From Clostridium algifaecis (GTDB lineage Bacteria > Bacillota > Clostridia > Clostridiales > Clostridiaceae), in assembly GCF_017874415.1 (NCBI RefSeq), contig NZ_JAGGLM010000023.1, forward strand, positions 1 through 34,825: a DNA stretch of 34,825 nucleotides, written 5' to 3'. Within the stretch, counting starts at the first letter, position 1. Every line of letters begins with the position of its first letter. Below the pieces are notes generated by a model that saw only the letters and a program-made list of their open reading frames with translations, made no database searches and was not told where the DNA came from. Position numbers and translations under genes: made by a program. Of this stretch, positions 26,838-34,825 are shown piece after piece.

Positions 26838-28652
26838 ATGAAAAATAAGAAATATATGCTATACTCAGCAGCCGTGTTAATATTTATTTTTGCTATATTT
26901 ATATATTACAAAAGTCCTATTAAGCGGAATAAAGATTATCCAATACTTGCGGGTTCATTTATACAAATTGATTTGACTCAAAATTGGAATGAAAACAAAT
27001 GGATGAAGGAATTAGAATATTATAAAAAAAATAATATGGAATATGTAGTGCTTACAGGGATCACTTCTACTGAAAACAATATTACAAAAACAGCTTATAA
27101 AAGTAATATTTATGGATTTCAAAAGATTTATGGAAATACTGATCAGGTTAATTCATGTTTAGAGTCTGCAGAAAAATTAGGTATTAAAGTGTTTCTGAGT
27201 TCTGACTTCAATAGTGGATGGTGGAAGGAATCTCCAGACGATAAAAATTTATTGAAGGATGATATGAAAAGAACAAACTTAATTTGTGATGAGCTTTATA
27301 AAAAGTATAAGGTTAAATATCCCAATTCTTTTTATGGTTGGTATTTTCCTTACGAGGTGGATAATATTAAATTTAACAAGAAAAATCAGTTCTATAATCT
27401 GGCTGAAGCAATTAATGTTAACTTAAATTATCTTGAACTGAAAAAGGAAAGGCTGCCCTTTCTTATATCTCCTTTTATGAATTCGTCAGTAGGTACTTCT
27501 ATGGAATATGCAGATAACTGGAAGTATTTCTTTTCAAAAGTTAACTTCAAGCAAAATGATATATTTTGTCCACAGGATTCTGTAGGAGGTGGAGGACTTG
27601 ATATTAACCAGGTAAATCCATGGTTTACTTCTTTGAAAAAAGCTGTTGATAGTAAAAAGGGGTTGAAGTTATGGGCTAATGCAGAAAGCTTCGATTATGT
27701 AAATAATTCTAGTGCTACTCTGGATAGATTTATAAAACAACTTCAACTTGAACAACCCTGCGTAGACGAGATAATAAGTTTTTCATATAGTCATTATTAT
27801 AGTCCTAACAATATTGATCCTGGTTTTAATGAAGCATATTTTGAATATGTAAAGAGTGGGGAATTGATACATAATAAAGTGAATAAGCCTAAAAATTTAA
27901 ATGTACAGTCTATTGGAAAAGATGAATTTAAATTAACGTGGGATAGGCCAGATCGATATAAAAATATTTGTGGTTACAGAATATATAGAAATGGAGTATT
28001 AATTTTTGAATCTGTAGTTCCAAGAAAATATGGTGGCGAAGACAAACAGCTTTATTTAAGTGTGAAGGACAAGCCAATACTAAAAGAGAATGTAGACTAT
28101 TATACTTATGAGGTTAAAGCTATAGATTTCTCGGGAAATATGTCGGATTCATCAAATAAAGTTAGAGTTAATGTGGATGGAATAAAGGTGTTTCCAAAGC
28201 TTTTATCAAAGGGCTGCAAATATACATTTACACCAAGAGCAGATAATTATAGTGATAGCAGTTTAAGCAAACTTACAGATGGTAATTTTGCATCGAAAAA
28301 TTCGGTGAAAGATGATCAATTCTCTAAATGGTACAATAATTCTTTTGATTTGGAAATAGATCTTAAAAAAACTGAACAGATCCGCCAATTTATGATAGAT
28401 TATTATAGAGAACCAAAAGCATGGGCAGCGCTGCCTAAGGCTGCTTCAATAGCAGTATCAGAAGATGGAATTAATTTTATCCCAATAGGACTTGTTAGGA
28501 TACCTTTTGTACCATTTTCAGATAGAAATGGCTCTAGATATCCAATCTATTTTACTTTAGATAAACCGATATATGCAAGATACGTTAAGCTTACATCAAT
28601 AACTGAACCAAACTATTCTACTTTTATAGATGAATTTGAAGTTAGAAATTAA
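26838..28652 (+). CDS. Membrane-anchored DUF4434-FN3-F5/8-type-C-like surface protein
   Basis: A 604-residue protein. Residues 7-24 form one hydrophobic segment after a basic start (MKNKK), with no lipobox cysteine, so it is a signal anchor or uncleaved signal. Residues ~35-340 resemble DUF4434, a TIM-barrel glycosidase-like domain (AGSFIQIDLTQNW, GIKVFLSSDFNSGWW, GWYFPYEVDN, KLWANAESFDY). Acidic E173 and E283 lie where clan-A glycosidases place their catalytic pair. Residues ~348-445 look like a fibronectin type III domain, and ~455-603 like an F5/8 type C (discoidin) sugar-binding domain. It probably acts outside the membrane on a polysaccharide, but that is inference. It lies after the glg terminator with its own weak ribosome site, so a link with glycogen is not shown. 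Confidence 0.7.
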   Translation: MKNKKYMLYSAAVLIFIFAIFIYYKSPIKRNKDYPILAGSFIQIDLTQNWNENKWMKELEYYKKNNMEYVVLTGITSTENNITKTAYKSNIYGFQKIYGNTDQVNSCLESAEKLGIKVFLSSDFNSGWWKESPDDKNLLKDDMKRTNLICDELYKKYKVKYPNSFYGWYFPYEVDNIKFNKKNQFYNLAEAINVNLNYLELKKERLPFLISPFMNSSVGTSMEYADNWKYFFSKVNFKQNDIFCPQDSVGGGGLDINQVNPWFTSLKKAVDSKKGLKLWANAESFDYVNNSSATLDRFIKQLQLEQPCVDEIISFSYSHYYSPNNIDPGFNEAYFEYVKSGELIHNKVNKPKNLNVQSIGKDEFKLTWDRPDRYKNICGYRIYRNGVLIFESVVPRKYGGEDKQLYLSVKDKPILKENVDYYTYEVKAIDFSGNMSDSSNKVRVNVDGIKVFPKLLSKGCKYTFTPRADNYSDSSLSKLTDGNFASKNSVKDDQFSKWYNNSFDLEIDLKKTEQIRQFMIDYYREPKAWAALPKAASIAVSEDGINFIPIGLVRIPFVPFSDRNGSRYPIYFTLDKPIYARYVKLTSITEPNYSTFIDEFEVRN

Positions 28653-28669
28653 AATAATTTGTTCACATA

Positions 28670-28698
28670 TTGACATAAAATTTTATAAATATTATAAT
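28670..28698 (+). promoter_or_regulatory. Promoter of asnS
   Basis: TTGACA (28670-28675) and TATAAT (28693-28698) are 17 bp apart, a perfect vegetative consensus. Transcription should start near 28705, upstream of the T-box leader. Confidence 0.85.
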
Positions 28699-28740
28699 TT
28701 TAAGGTAAGTTTATATAATAAGACAGTTTAATATGCAACT

Positions 28741-29019
28741 ATGAGGGGAAGAGTATATATAGATGTTATTTTTAGCGAGCTGGATATGGTGCAAGACCAG
28801 TAATAAATCTTTATAGAAGAACATTCCTGAGTTTCTAACTGAAATTGAGTAAAATGCAGTAATAGAGCACTATATATTAGTAGGCTTAGAGGTATTGTGT
28901 ACCTTATAACACAAGAATAAAAATTTTTATTCTAAATTAAGATTGGTCATTTTATGACAAATTGGGTGGTACCGCGAATTATAGCTCTTTCGTCCCTTTA
29001 TGGACAAAAGAGCTTTTTT
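28741..29019 (+). promoter_or_regulatory. T-box leader controlling asnS by uncharged tRNA-Asn
   Basis: The T-box proper, TGGGTGGTACCGCG, is at 28963-28976, with the tRNA-acceptor-binding TGGT at 28967-28970. The terminator stem is 28983-28990/29007-29014, with an inner GTCC/GGAC pair (28992-28995/29002-29005) and a T6 run at 29014-29019. In stem I, CTGG (28780-28783) pairs with CCAG (28797-28800) around the GGTGCAAG-type distal loop. A specifier triplet AAC (Asn) is at 28820-28822, followed by A and then CCTGAG, as usual in the specifier loop. The triplet agrees with the downstream gene; exact folding is inferred by eye. Confidence 0.93.
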
Positions 29020-29044
29020 ATTAAAATAATGGAGGTTAATATTT

Positions 29045-30436
29045 ATGGAAACAACATTAGTTAGATCTATTTATAGAGATACTGAAAAATTTGCAGACAA
29101 AGATGTTAAAGTTTCAGGATGGATTAGGACTATAAGGGATTCAAAATCATTTGGATTTATAGAGTTAAATGATGGAACATTTTTTAAAAATATTCAGATT
29201 GTCTTTGAAGATAAACTTGATAATTTCAAAGAAATTAGTAAGCTGCCTATAAGTTCTTCACTTGAAGTAGAAGGAAAATTAACAGTTACTCCCAATGCAA
29301 AGCAGCCTTTTGAAATAAAGGCAAGTAAAATATCTATAGAAGGAAAATCTTCATCAGATTATCCTCTTCAGAAAAAAAGACATAGCCTTGAATACTTAAG
29401 AACAATTGCTCATTTGAGACCAAGAAGCAACACTTTTTCCGCAGTATTTAGAGTACGTTCTTTAGCAGCATATGCTGTACATAAGTTTTTCCAGGATAGA
29501 GATTTTGTATATGCACAGACACCTCTTATAACGGGGAGTGATTGTGAAGGTGCAGGAGAAATGTTTAAAGTTACAACTTTTGACTTGAATAACGTTCCTA
29601 AAAAGGAAGATGGAAGTGTAGATTATTCTAAGGATTTTTTTGGCAAAGAAACTAATTTAACTGTAAGTGGACAATTATCAGCAGAAACTATGGCACTTGC
29701 ATTTAGAAATGTATATACTTTTGGACCAACTTTTAGAGCTGAGGATTCAAATACATCAAGACATGCTGCAGAATTTTGGATGATAGAACCAGAAATGGCA
29801 TTTGCGGATTTAAATGATTATATGGATACAGCAGAAGAATTAGTAAAATATATAATAAAATATGTTATGGATAATGCACCTGAAGAAATGAAGTTCTTCA
29901 ATTCATTCATAGATAAAGGATTATTTGATAGATTAAATAATGTAGTAAATTCTTCTTTTGGGAGAATTACTTATACTGAAGCTGTAGATATTTTATTAAA
30001 GAGTGGTGCAAAATTTGAATATCCAGTAAAATGGGGTATTGATTTACAGACGGAACATGAAAGGTATTTAACTGAAAAAGTTTATGGAAAACCTATATTT
30101 GTAACAGATTATCCAAAGGATATAAAAGCATTTTACATGAGAGCTAATAATGATGGAAAAACTGTTGCAGCAGCAGATTTGCTTGTACCTGGTATAGGAG
30201 AGATAGTAGGTGGAAGCCAGAGAGAAGAAAGATATGACATTCTTGAAAAAAGGATAGAAGAACTAGGACTGAATAAAGAAGATTATTGGTGGTATCTTGA
30301 ACTTAGAAAATATGGAGAAACTAAACATTCAGGTTTTGGACTTGGTTTTGAGAGAATAATCATGTATATTACAGGTATGTCTAACATAAGGGATGTAATA
30401 CCATTTCCAAGAACTACAGGCTCAGCTGAGTTTTAA
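29045..30436 (+). CDS. asnS: Asparaginyl-tRNA synthetase
   Basis: A 463-residue class IIb aminoacyl-tRNA synthetase charging tRNA-Asn. The N-terminal OB-fold anticodon-binding domain (about 1-100: [21 protein letters not shown]) is followed by the catalytic core with motif 2 ([21 protein letters not shown], from residue 225) and motif 3 ([15 protein letters not shown], 430-444). ISGSD/GEMF and the C-terminal [12 protein letters not shown] separate it from AspRS. ATG 29045 follows GGAGG. Expression is set by the T-box in front. Its presence implies direct charging of tRNA-Asn, though an amidotransferase route could also exist elsewhere. Confidence 0.97.
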   Translation: METTLVRSIYRDTEKFADKDVKVSGWIRTIRDSKSFGFIELNDGTFFKNIQIVFEDKLDNFKEISKLPISSSLEVEGKLTVTPNAKQPFEIKASKISIEGKSSSDYPLQKKRHSLEYLRTIAHLRPRSNTFSAVFRVRSLAAYAVHKFFQDRDFVYAQTPLITGSDCEGAGEMFKVTTFDLNNVPKKEDGSVDYSKDFFGKETNLTVSGQLSAETMALAFRNVYTFGPTFRAEDSNTSRHAAEFWMIEPEMAFADLNDYMDTAEELVKYIIKYVMDNAPEEMKFFNSFIDKGLFDRLNNVVNSSFGRITYTEAVDILLKSGAKFEYPVKWGIDLQTEHERYLTEKVYGKPIFVTDYPKDIKAFYMRANNDGKTVAAADLLVPGIGEIVGGSQREERYDILEKRIEELGLNKEDYWWYLELRKYGETKHSGFGLGFERIIMYITGMSNIRDVIPFPRTTGSAEF

Positions 30437-30455
30437 TGAAGATATAAAGTATAAC

Positions 30456-30497
30456 AAACAAGCAATATTATGTTTAAATGTAATATTGCTTGTTTTT
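30456..30497. terminator. Bidirectional terminator between asnS and the SEC-C gene
   Basis: A 15-bp perfect stem, 30456-30470/30481-30495, with a 10-nt loop. T-rich ends on both strands fit its place between convergent genes. Confidence 0.85.
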
Positions 30498-30531
30498 ATA
30501 TAAGCATTAAAAATTAGTTAAACTAATGGTA

Positions 30532-31035
30532 TTAAGCACTTTTACCGCAGCAATTTTTATATTTTTTGCCACTTCCACATGGACATGGATCATTTCTACC
30601 AATTTTTGTTTTATTTACTACTGTTTTAGAATTAACCCATTCTTTATGGATAGATTTTCTTTTATCTTTTGAAAAAATTGATTCCCATTGGGGAAGCTTG
30701 TATAAGTAATCTGCCTTAGCATCCAGCATATTAAAATATAATTTTTCTAAATTGATATTTATGTCAATATGTGAGTCTTCTTCTAGATTTTCAAGTTCAA
30801 TAGTATTTTCTAAGCTATCATTTATTCCGTCTAAAAAGCCCATAAAAAATACTGTGGGGATTTCAAATTCTTGTGCTAAGGATTTAATAGTTCCATTTAA
30901 AGCGATCTTATTATCAGCTAATATTTTGGTATATATGCTTTTTTCAATGGAACCATATTCTTTCCAAAATGCAGCTTCACCTTTAGTTTTTACTAAATCT
31001 ACAACTTTATCTGTCCAATCTTTGTATAAACTCAT
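30532..31035 (-). CDS. SEC-C motif protein of unknown function
   Basis: A 167-residue mainly helical protein ending in a SEC-C zinc motif, [19 protein letters not shown], with C151, C153, C162 and C163. The same motif ends SecA and many small stand-alone proteins, where it binds zinc and often mediates contact with SecB or ribosomes. The first ~130 residues ([38 protein letters not shown]) resemble the helical DUF found with this motif in clostridia, but I cannot name its function. ATG 31035 has a weak AGCAGGA ribosome site that lies inside one arm of a small inverted repeat (31044-31049/31068-31073). Confidence 0.8.
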   Translation of the reverse strand: MSLYKDWTDKVVDLVKTKGEAAFWKEYGSIEKSIYTKILADNKIALNGTIKSLAQEFEIPTVFFMGFLDGINDSLENTIELENLEEDSHIDININLEKLYFNMLDAKADYLYKLPQWESIFSKDKRKSIHKEWVNSKTVVNKTKIGRNDPCPCGSGKKYKNCCGKSA

Positions 31036-31170
31036 ATCTTGTCCTGCTTAAATACATATGTAAATAAAAGCAGTTCCTCCCTTTTATTTTATTTCAATAT
31101 TTAAAATATTAAAATTTCCAGCATGAATTAATTGTAAGCTAGAAATTATATTAAAATACACACTTGAATT

Positions 31171-31199
31171 ATTATAATAAATATTACAATAGTTTGCAA
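31171..31199 (-). promoter_or_regulatory. Promoter of the SEC-C gene
   Basis: On the minus strand TTGCAA (31194-31199) and TATAAT (31171-31176) are 17 bp apart. This leaves a leader of about 130 nt before the SEC-C start codon, with a stronger GGGAGG at about 31075-31083 that is not followed by a long reading frame. Confidence 0.6.
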
Positions 31200-31206
31200 T
31201 AATATA

Positions 31207-31404
31207 TCATGATTTTATTTTCAAAGCATATCTAGCAATTTTATCACAATAACTACACTTAAAATTACAATTTTGGTTTAAATCTTCACCTACATCTAGA
31301 TTATTTACATAGACTAGATACGGAAAAGTTTCATTCTCTACTAAAAAATCGTCAATAGCCATATCTATATGATCAGTACAACTATATTTAGTTTGACTTA
31401 ATAT
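31207..31404 (-). CDS. CxxH/CxxC small protein (BA_5709-like), non-standard start
   Basis: Minus-strand frame of 65 residues with CTDH (C9-H12) and CSYC (C50-C53), the paired CxxH and CxxC motifs of a small, probably zinc-binding Firmicute family. The middle reads HIDMAIDDFLVENETFPYL. In Bacillus relatives this family sits beside walJ, and here it lies 38 nt after walJ. A strong ribosome site (AAAGGAGG, 31413-31420) precedes it, but the codon at 8 nt spacing, 31404, is ATA, and no ATG, GTG or TTG exists in frame before ATG 31362, which would remove the CxxH motif. Either ATA is used, or the start was lost by mutation. Function unknown. Confidence 0.72.
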   Translation of the reverse strand: MLSQTKYSCTDHIDMAIDDFLVENETFPYLVYVNNLDVGEDLNQNCNFKCSYCDKIARYALKIKS

Positions 31405-31442
31405 TTTAATAGCCTCCTTTTCAATGCTTTTATAAGTTATTA

Positions 31443-32228
31443 TTAAAATTCTGTATAATTACTTGGCATATTTCTATTCGCCATGGATATATTTATATCT
31501 TTGTTTAAATTTACCTTATTGTCATTTAAAATATTTACAACTGTTTGATAAGCCAATTCAGGATAATTATTGGTCTTACTTAAATGGCCGAGGATTATTT
31601 TTTTAAATTTATTATTTATAATATTTAATATAGCCTTCCCACAGTCATCATTTGATAAATGTCCAATTTTACTTAATATTCTTCGCTTTAAAGTATATGG
31701 GTAAGGACCAAATTTTAACATTTCTACATCATGGTTACTTTCAAGTAATATCACATTTGCATTGTGTAATATCTTTTTTACTTCTTCTGAAAAGAAACCT
31801 AAATCTGTAGCTATACATGCACATTTATTTCTGCTGCAAATTTCATATCCCCTTGGGGCAGCTGCATCATGGGATATTTTATAGCTTATGATGTCCATAT
31901 CCTTAATGTTTATATAATTATTTGAAATTATTTTTATATTGTGATCTTTAATTTTACCTATATTTTTTGACATAGCTTTCCAGGTAAGTTCATTTGTGTA
32001 TATAGGAATATCATATTTTCTTGATAATACACCAGCACCCTTAATATGATCAATATGTTCATGGGTAATAAATATTGCATCTATATCATCAGGACTTTGA
32101 TGAATACTGGATAAAGCTTTTTCTATGGTTTTACCTGCAAGTCCTGCATCTACTAAAATTTTAGTATTATTGGAAGCTACAAATGTACTGTTACCGCTGC
32201 TTCCACTAAATAAAGGACAAAATATCAT
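31443..32228 (-). CDS. walJ: WalJ/YycJ metallo-beta-lactamase-fold hydrolase
   Basis: A 261-residue metallo-beta-lactamase-fold protein. It begins with FCPLFSGSSGNSTFV (3-17), the family signature, and carries the metal motif THEHIDH (55-61), then SHDAAAPRGY, ATDLGFF and ESNHD as the further metal ligands. WalJ belongs to the WalRK cell-wall regulon in Firmicutes and is thought to act as a nuclease linked to replication or division. Here there is no walRK. Instead it follows murA by 14 nt. ATG 32228 follows AGAGGAG. The downstream CxxH/CxxC gene keeps the Bacillus neighbourhood. Confidence 0.9.
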   Translation of the reverse strand: MIFCPLFSGSSGNSTFVASNNTKILVDAGLAGKTIEKALSSIHQSPDDIDAIFITHEHIDHIKGAGVLSRKYDIPIYTNELTWKAMSKNIGKIKDHNIKIISNNYINIKDMDIISYKISHDAAAPRGYEICSRNKCACIATDLGFFSEEVKKILHNANVILLESNHDVEMLKFGPYPYTLKRRILSKIGHLSNDDCGKAILNIINNKFKKIILGHLSKTNNYPELAYQTVVNILNDNKVNLNKDINISMANRNMPSNYTEF

Positions 32229-32242
32229 ATAAATTCTCCTCT

Positions 32243-33499
32243 TTACTCATAAACTCTTACTATATCAGCACCTACAGCTTTAAATTTGTCTTCAATATTT
32301 GGATATCCTCTATCTATATGTTCAATACTTAAGACTTCGGTAGTTCCTTCTGCTATAAGTCCTGCTATAACCATTGCTGCACCTGCTCTAAGGTCTGTTG
32401 CTTTCACTACAGCTCCAGTTAATTTATCGACACCATCTATAATTGCAGTTCTTCCTTCTACTTTTATGTTTGCACCCATTTTTTTTAGTTCATCTACGTG
32501 TTTGAATCTACTTTCCCAGATGCTTTCATTTATTATACTTCTACCTTTGGCTACAGTAAGTAATGTACTCATAGGTTGTTGTACATCTGTTGGAAAACCA
32601 GGATAAGGTTGAGTTTTTATATTTACACCTTTTAATCTACCGTTTGATTTTACTGTAAGGGAATCACCATCTTCTATTATTTCTGAACCCATTTCAACTA
32701 ATTTGGCAGATATGGATTCAAGATGTTTTGGAATCACATTTTGTATAGTAACTTCACCACCACAGGCAGCTGATGCAATCATATATGTACCTGCTTCTAT
32801 TTGATCTGGTATTACACTATAAGAACAACCAGTTAAATTCTCAACTCCAACTATTCGTATCACGTCAGTTCCAGCGCCTTTTATATTTGCCCCCATACTA
32901 TTTAGAAAATTTGCAACATCTACTACATGAGGTTCTTTTGCTACATTTTCAAGAGTTGTAACGCCCTTAGCCAGTGTTGCAGCAAGCATTACATTTATAG
33001 TGGCTCCAACACTTACAACATCAAAAAATATATTTGTTCCAATTAATTCATCAGCTTCAACTAAAACAGAGCCATGCATAATTTTGACTTTTGCACCGAG
33101 AGCCTCGAATCCTTTTATATGTTGGTCTATAGGTCTAACACCTATAGGACAACCCCCTGGCAGTTCAACCTTCGCCTTCTTAAATCTTCCAAGAAGCGCA
33201 CCTATTAAGTAGTAGGAAGCTCTCATTTTTCTTACATCGTCTGTATTTGCACTTAAGCTAGTTATAGTTGTGCTGTCTATTGTTGCACAATTTTTATTGG
33301 TCTTAATACTGCATCCAAGGCTTTTTAATATTCTTTCTATGCAGTGGACATCTTCTATATTAGGTATATTATCTATTATACAATTTCCTTTACTAGCAAG
33401 TATAGCTGCTGGTAATATTGCAACAGCAGCATTTTTTGCACCATTTATTTCTATAGAACCAAAAAGAGGTTTTCCTCCATTAATTATCAATTTATCCAT
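32243..33499 (-). CDS. murA: UDP-N-acetylglucosamine 1-carboxyvinyltransferase (MurA)
   Basis: A 418-residue EPSP-synthase-fold enzyme transferring enolpyruvate from PEP to UDP-GlcNAc, the first committed step of peptidoglycan synthesis. It has K22-N23 in INGAKNA, the PEP-binding and fosfomycin-target C117 in [24 protein letters not shown], and [12 protein letters not shown]. Clostridia often have two murA genes; sequence alone does not tell me which this is. ATG 33499 follows AAGGATGG. First gene of the minus-strand murA-walJ unit, so cell-wall precursor supply is coupled to walJ expression. Confidence 0.95.
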   Translation of the reverse strand: MDKLIINGGKPLFGSIEINGAKNAAVAILPAAILASKGNCIIDNIPNIEDVHCIERILKSLGCSIKTNKNCATIDSTTITSLSANTDDVRKMRASYYLIGALLGRFKKAKVELPGGCPIGVRPIDQHIKGFEALGAKVKIMHGSVLVEADELIGTNIFFDVVSVGATINVMLAATLAKGVTTLENVAKEPHVVDVANFLNSMGANIKGAGTDVIRIVGVENLTGCSYSVIPDQIEAGTYMIASAACGGEVTIQNVIPKHLESISAKLVEMGSEIIEDGDSLTVKSNGRLKGVNIKTQPYPGFPTDVQQPMSTLLTVAKGRSIINESIWESRFKHVDELKKMGANIKVEGRTAIIDGVDKLTGAVVKATDLRAGAAMVIAGLIAEGTTEVLSIEHIDRGYPNIEDKFKAVGADIVRVYE

Positions 33500-33635
33500 T
33501 TATGTTAACCATCCTTATCACAATTATATTTATATAAAGTTTAGAAATTATCAAAATTAATTCATATTACACAAAGTTTATTATAACATAAATCAGTAAG
33601 GTTTTAACATAAAAATTTTTAAAAAATTATACACG

Positions 33636-33672
33636 AAAAAACCCAGCTTAACTAATTTAAGCTGAGTTTTTA
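33636..33672 (-). terminator. Terminator after the DUF1540 gene
   Basis: The core stem CAGCTTAA/TTAAGCTG (33644-33651/33657-33664) is extended by A-T and C-G pairs past one mismatch, with a 5-nt loop. On the minus strand it is followed by GGTTTTTT. Confidence 0.85.
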
Positions 33673-33738
33673 TAAAATTAAATTTAGTGATAATTATATA
33701 TTTTAATTTGAAGGTTTACAATGTTTAGAATAATAAAA

Positions 33739-33903
33739 TTATCGTTTCACAAAACTTCCGCAATCAGTACATTGAACATCTTTAGCAGTAGTTTCATGTT
33801 TAGTTACCTGTATTTTATTGAGCGTACAGTAATTTTCTCCCATTGAGTGAAACTTACATTCATTCACTATGCATCCAACACTTTCATTTTTACTATTGTT
33901 CAT
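33739..33903 (-). CDS. DUF1540 cysteine-rich miniprotein
   Basis: A 54-residue protein with six cysteines: C11 and C16 (GCIVNECKFHS), C26 (NYCTLNKIQV), and C45 and C48 (QCTDCGSF), plus the conserved HETTAK. This is the DUF1540 pattern, a probably metal-binding module frequent in clostridia and unassigned in function. The count of visible motif cysteines is five, with H19 and H36 as further possible ligands. ATG 33903 is the only start after an in-frame stop, yet has no Shine-Dalgarno site close by; a GGGGTG site lies about 60 nt upstream. It has its own terminator and stands alone. Confidence 0.8.
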   Translation of the reverse strand: MNNSKNESVGCIVNECKFHSMGENYCTLNKIQVTKHETTAKDVQCTDCGSFVKR

Positions 33904-34131
33904 ACTTTTATCTACTGTATAAATTTAATTTAAATATAAAATTAAATAACAGCAGATTTTTCACCCCTTTCATATTGTTTTAATTTTACAATAGATAGTA
34001 TTGCAATTTTAACATTTAAATATACTGGTAAATATAGTATATAATTTAAAAATATATGAAGCATAATTATATGTTATAATTAGAATCAACAAATTAGTGA
34101 TATTACCATATAAATTGGAGGATTGAAAGAA

Positions 34132-34680
34132 ATGAAATATTATTTGGTGGCATTATTTGACAGGGATTCTTATTCTTATATTGAACGTATTCAGAGAAAT
34201 ATGTGCAGGAAATATAAATTATATAAACATATGCCTGTTTTACATATAACCCTTGAAGTAATAGGTGATCCAGATATGGATAAATTAATAAAAATAGTTT
34301 CAAAATTATTAAAGCCATATAAGAGATTTAAAGTAGAAATAAATGGTGCTATATGTTTTGATCCACCTTATAAATCTGTAAATTTAAAGATAGAGAATAA
34401 AGGATATATAATAAGACTTGCAAGACAAATTAATGACCTTTTGAAATCATATAAGTTTAATGTAAGAGAAAATATAGAAAGTTGGGATTTACATGTTTCA
34501 CTGGCAAATAATAATTATTCAGTAAGACAATGGAGTGCTAAAGAATATGTGGCAGCCTGCAGGACAGCTAAAAAAGAAGATATACACAAGATGGTTACTA
34601 TTGATAGAATAGCTTTATGGAAGCCAATAAATAATAAAAAAGAAATGCTGATAAAAAATTTTCAGCTTAGAGAATATTAA
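34132..34680 (+). CDS. 2H phosphoesterase (LigT/2'-5' RNA ligase-like)
   Basis: A 182-residue protein of the 2H phosphoesterase superfamily. The two signature motifs are H38-I-T40 in VLHITLEVIG and H121-V-S123 in WDLHVSLANN, 83 residues apart, as in LigT-type enzymes that act on cyclic phosphodiester or 2'-5' RNA linkages. The start MKYYLVALFD is typical. ATG 34132 is chosen over TTG 34123 because GGAGG (34117-34121) is 10 nt from the former and 1 nt from the latter. Substrate unknown. A strong hairpin follows the stop codon directly. Confidence 0.8.
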   Translation: MKYYLVALFDRDSYSYIERIQRNMCRKYKLYKHMPVLHITLEVIGDPDMDKLIKIVSKLLKPYKRFKVEINGAICFDPPYKSVNLKIENKGYIIRLARQINDLLKSYKFNVRENIESWDLHVSLANNNYSVRQWSAKEYVAACRTAKKEDIHKMVTIDRIALWKPINNKKEMLIKNFQLREY

Positions 34681-34723
34681 ATAAATATACTGAAAGCTTA
34701 ATTAAACTTTCAGTATATTTATT
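34680..34723. terminator. Bidirectional terminator after the 2H phosphoesterase gene
   Basis: A 17-bp perfect stem (34680-34696/34707-34723) with a 10-nt loop begins at the stop codon. It lies between convergent genes, 10 nt from the minus-strand stop at 34733. Confidence 0.8.
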
Positions 34724-34732
34724 AATGTATTA

Positions 34733-34825
34733 TTATATATCAAGCAGATTTTTCTTGTATTCAGAATATAGTTCTCTAAGTTGTGACATTTTGTTTTCTA
34801 TGTCTATCTGCATATCTGATGCTTT
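34733..34825 (-). CDS. C-terminal end of an unidentified protein (partial)
   Basis: An open minus-strand frame runs from the window edge to TAA at 34733-34735, giving 30 residues ending SQLRELYSEYKKNLLDI. It is charged and helical, coiled-coil-like. Its position, convergent with the preceding gene behind a shared hairpin, supports a real gene end. I cannot assign a family. Confidence 0.5.
   Translation of the reverse strand, partial: KASDMQIDIENKMSQLRELYSEYKKNLLDI

Noticed and set aside
33908..33973. 21-codon frame before DUF1540 as a gene
   Set aside because: Its ATG has no ribosome site and its F/L/K/N content is what AT-rich DNA gives by chance. It is mentioned only as a possible coupling element.

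Overview
The window is visibly AT-rich chromosomal DNA, with many AGGAGG-type ribosome sites and AT-ending codons. The gene content (FabT-type fatty-acid operon with fabK, glgC/glgD pair, T-box in front of asnS, TM1266-type hydrogenase regulator, WalJ, DUF1540, DnaD/DnaI-type loader) points to Clostridium sensu stricto, that is, an anaerobic low-GC Firmicute. I cannot fix the species without a search. No mobile element, prophage or CRISPR array is visible.

Layout. Positions 1-608: a plus-strand tRNA cluster (end of Glu, then Val, Asp, Glu, Val, Asp, Thr) built from a tandem duplication and closed by a terminator. 634-2696: a minus-strand dnaD-dnaC replication pair. 2736-13616: a long plus-strand type II fatty-acid operon with a near-consensus promoter and a double FabT operator. 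Its order is FabK/nitronate-monooxygenase-like gene, fabT, fabH, fabK, fabD, fabG, fabF, accB, fabZ, accC, accD, accA. It holds the four acetyl-CoA carboxylase subunits and a complete elongation cycle, but no acpP and no fabA or fabM. 13646-16442: four separate minus-strand genes (subtilisin-like protease, YdcZ-type transporter, dimeric dUTPase relative, TM1266-type regulator). 16587-26799: a glycogen (granulose) operon, glgB-glgA-glgP-GH13-glgC-glgD, with branching, synthesis, phosphorolysis, hydrolysis and ADP-glucose supply together. 26838-28652: a membrane-anchored DUF4434-FN3-discoidin-like protein. 28670-30497: asnS behind a consensus promoter and a T-box. 30532-33499: minus-strand SEC-C protein, a 65-codon CxxH/CxxC gene without a usual start codon, walJ and murA. 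33636-34825: a DUF1540 miniprotein, a 2H-phosphoesterase (LigT-like) gene, and the end of an unidentified minus-strand gene.

The most interesting part is the head of the fab operon. A FabK paralogue with a four-cysteine C-terminal segment is the first gene behind the FabT operator, in an operon that also has a true fabK and lacks fabA/fabM. It is a candidate for the UfaA-type anaerobic unsaturated-fatty-acid function. Other points for a second look are the apparent AUA (or lost) start of the CxxH/CxxC gene, a dUTPase relative with Asn in place of a metal-binding Asp, an unused strong Shine-Dalgarno site in the glgB leader, and the DUF4434 three-domain surface protein beside the glycogen genes.
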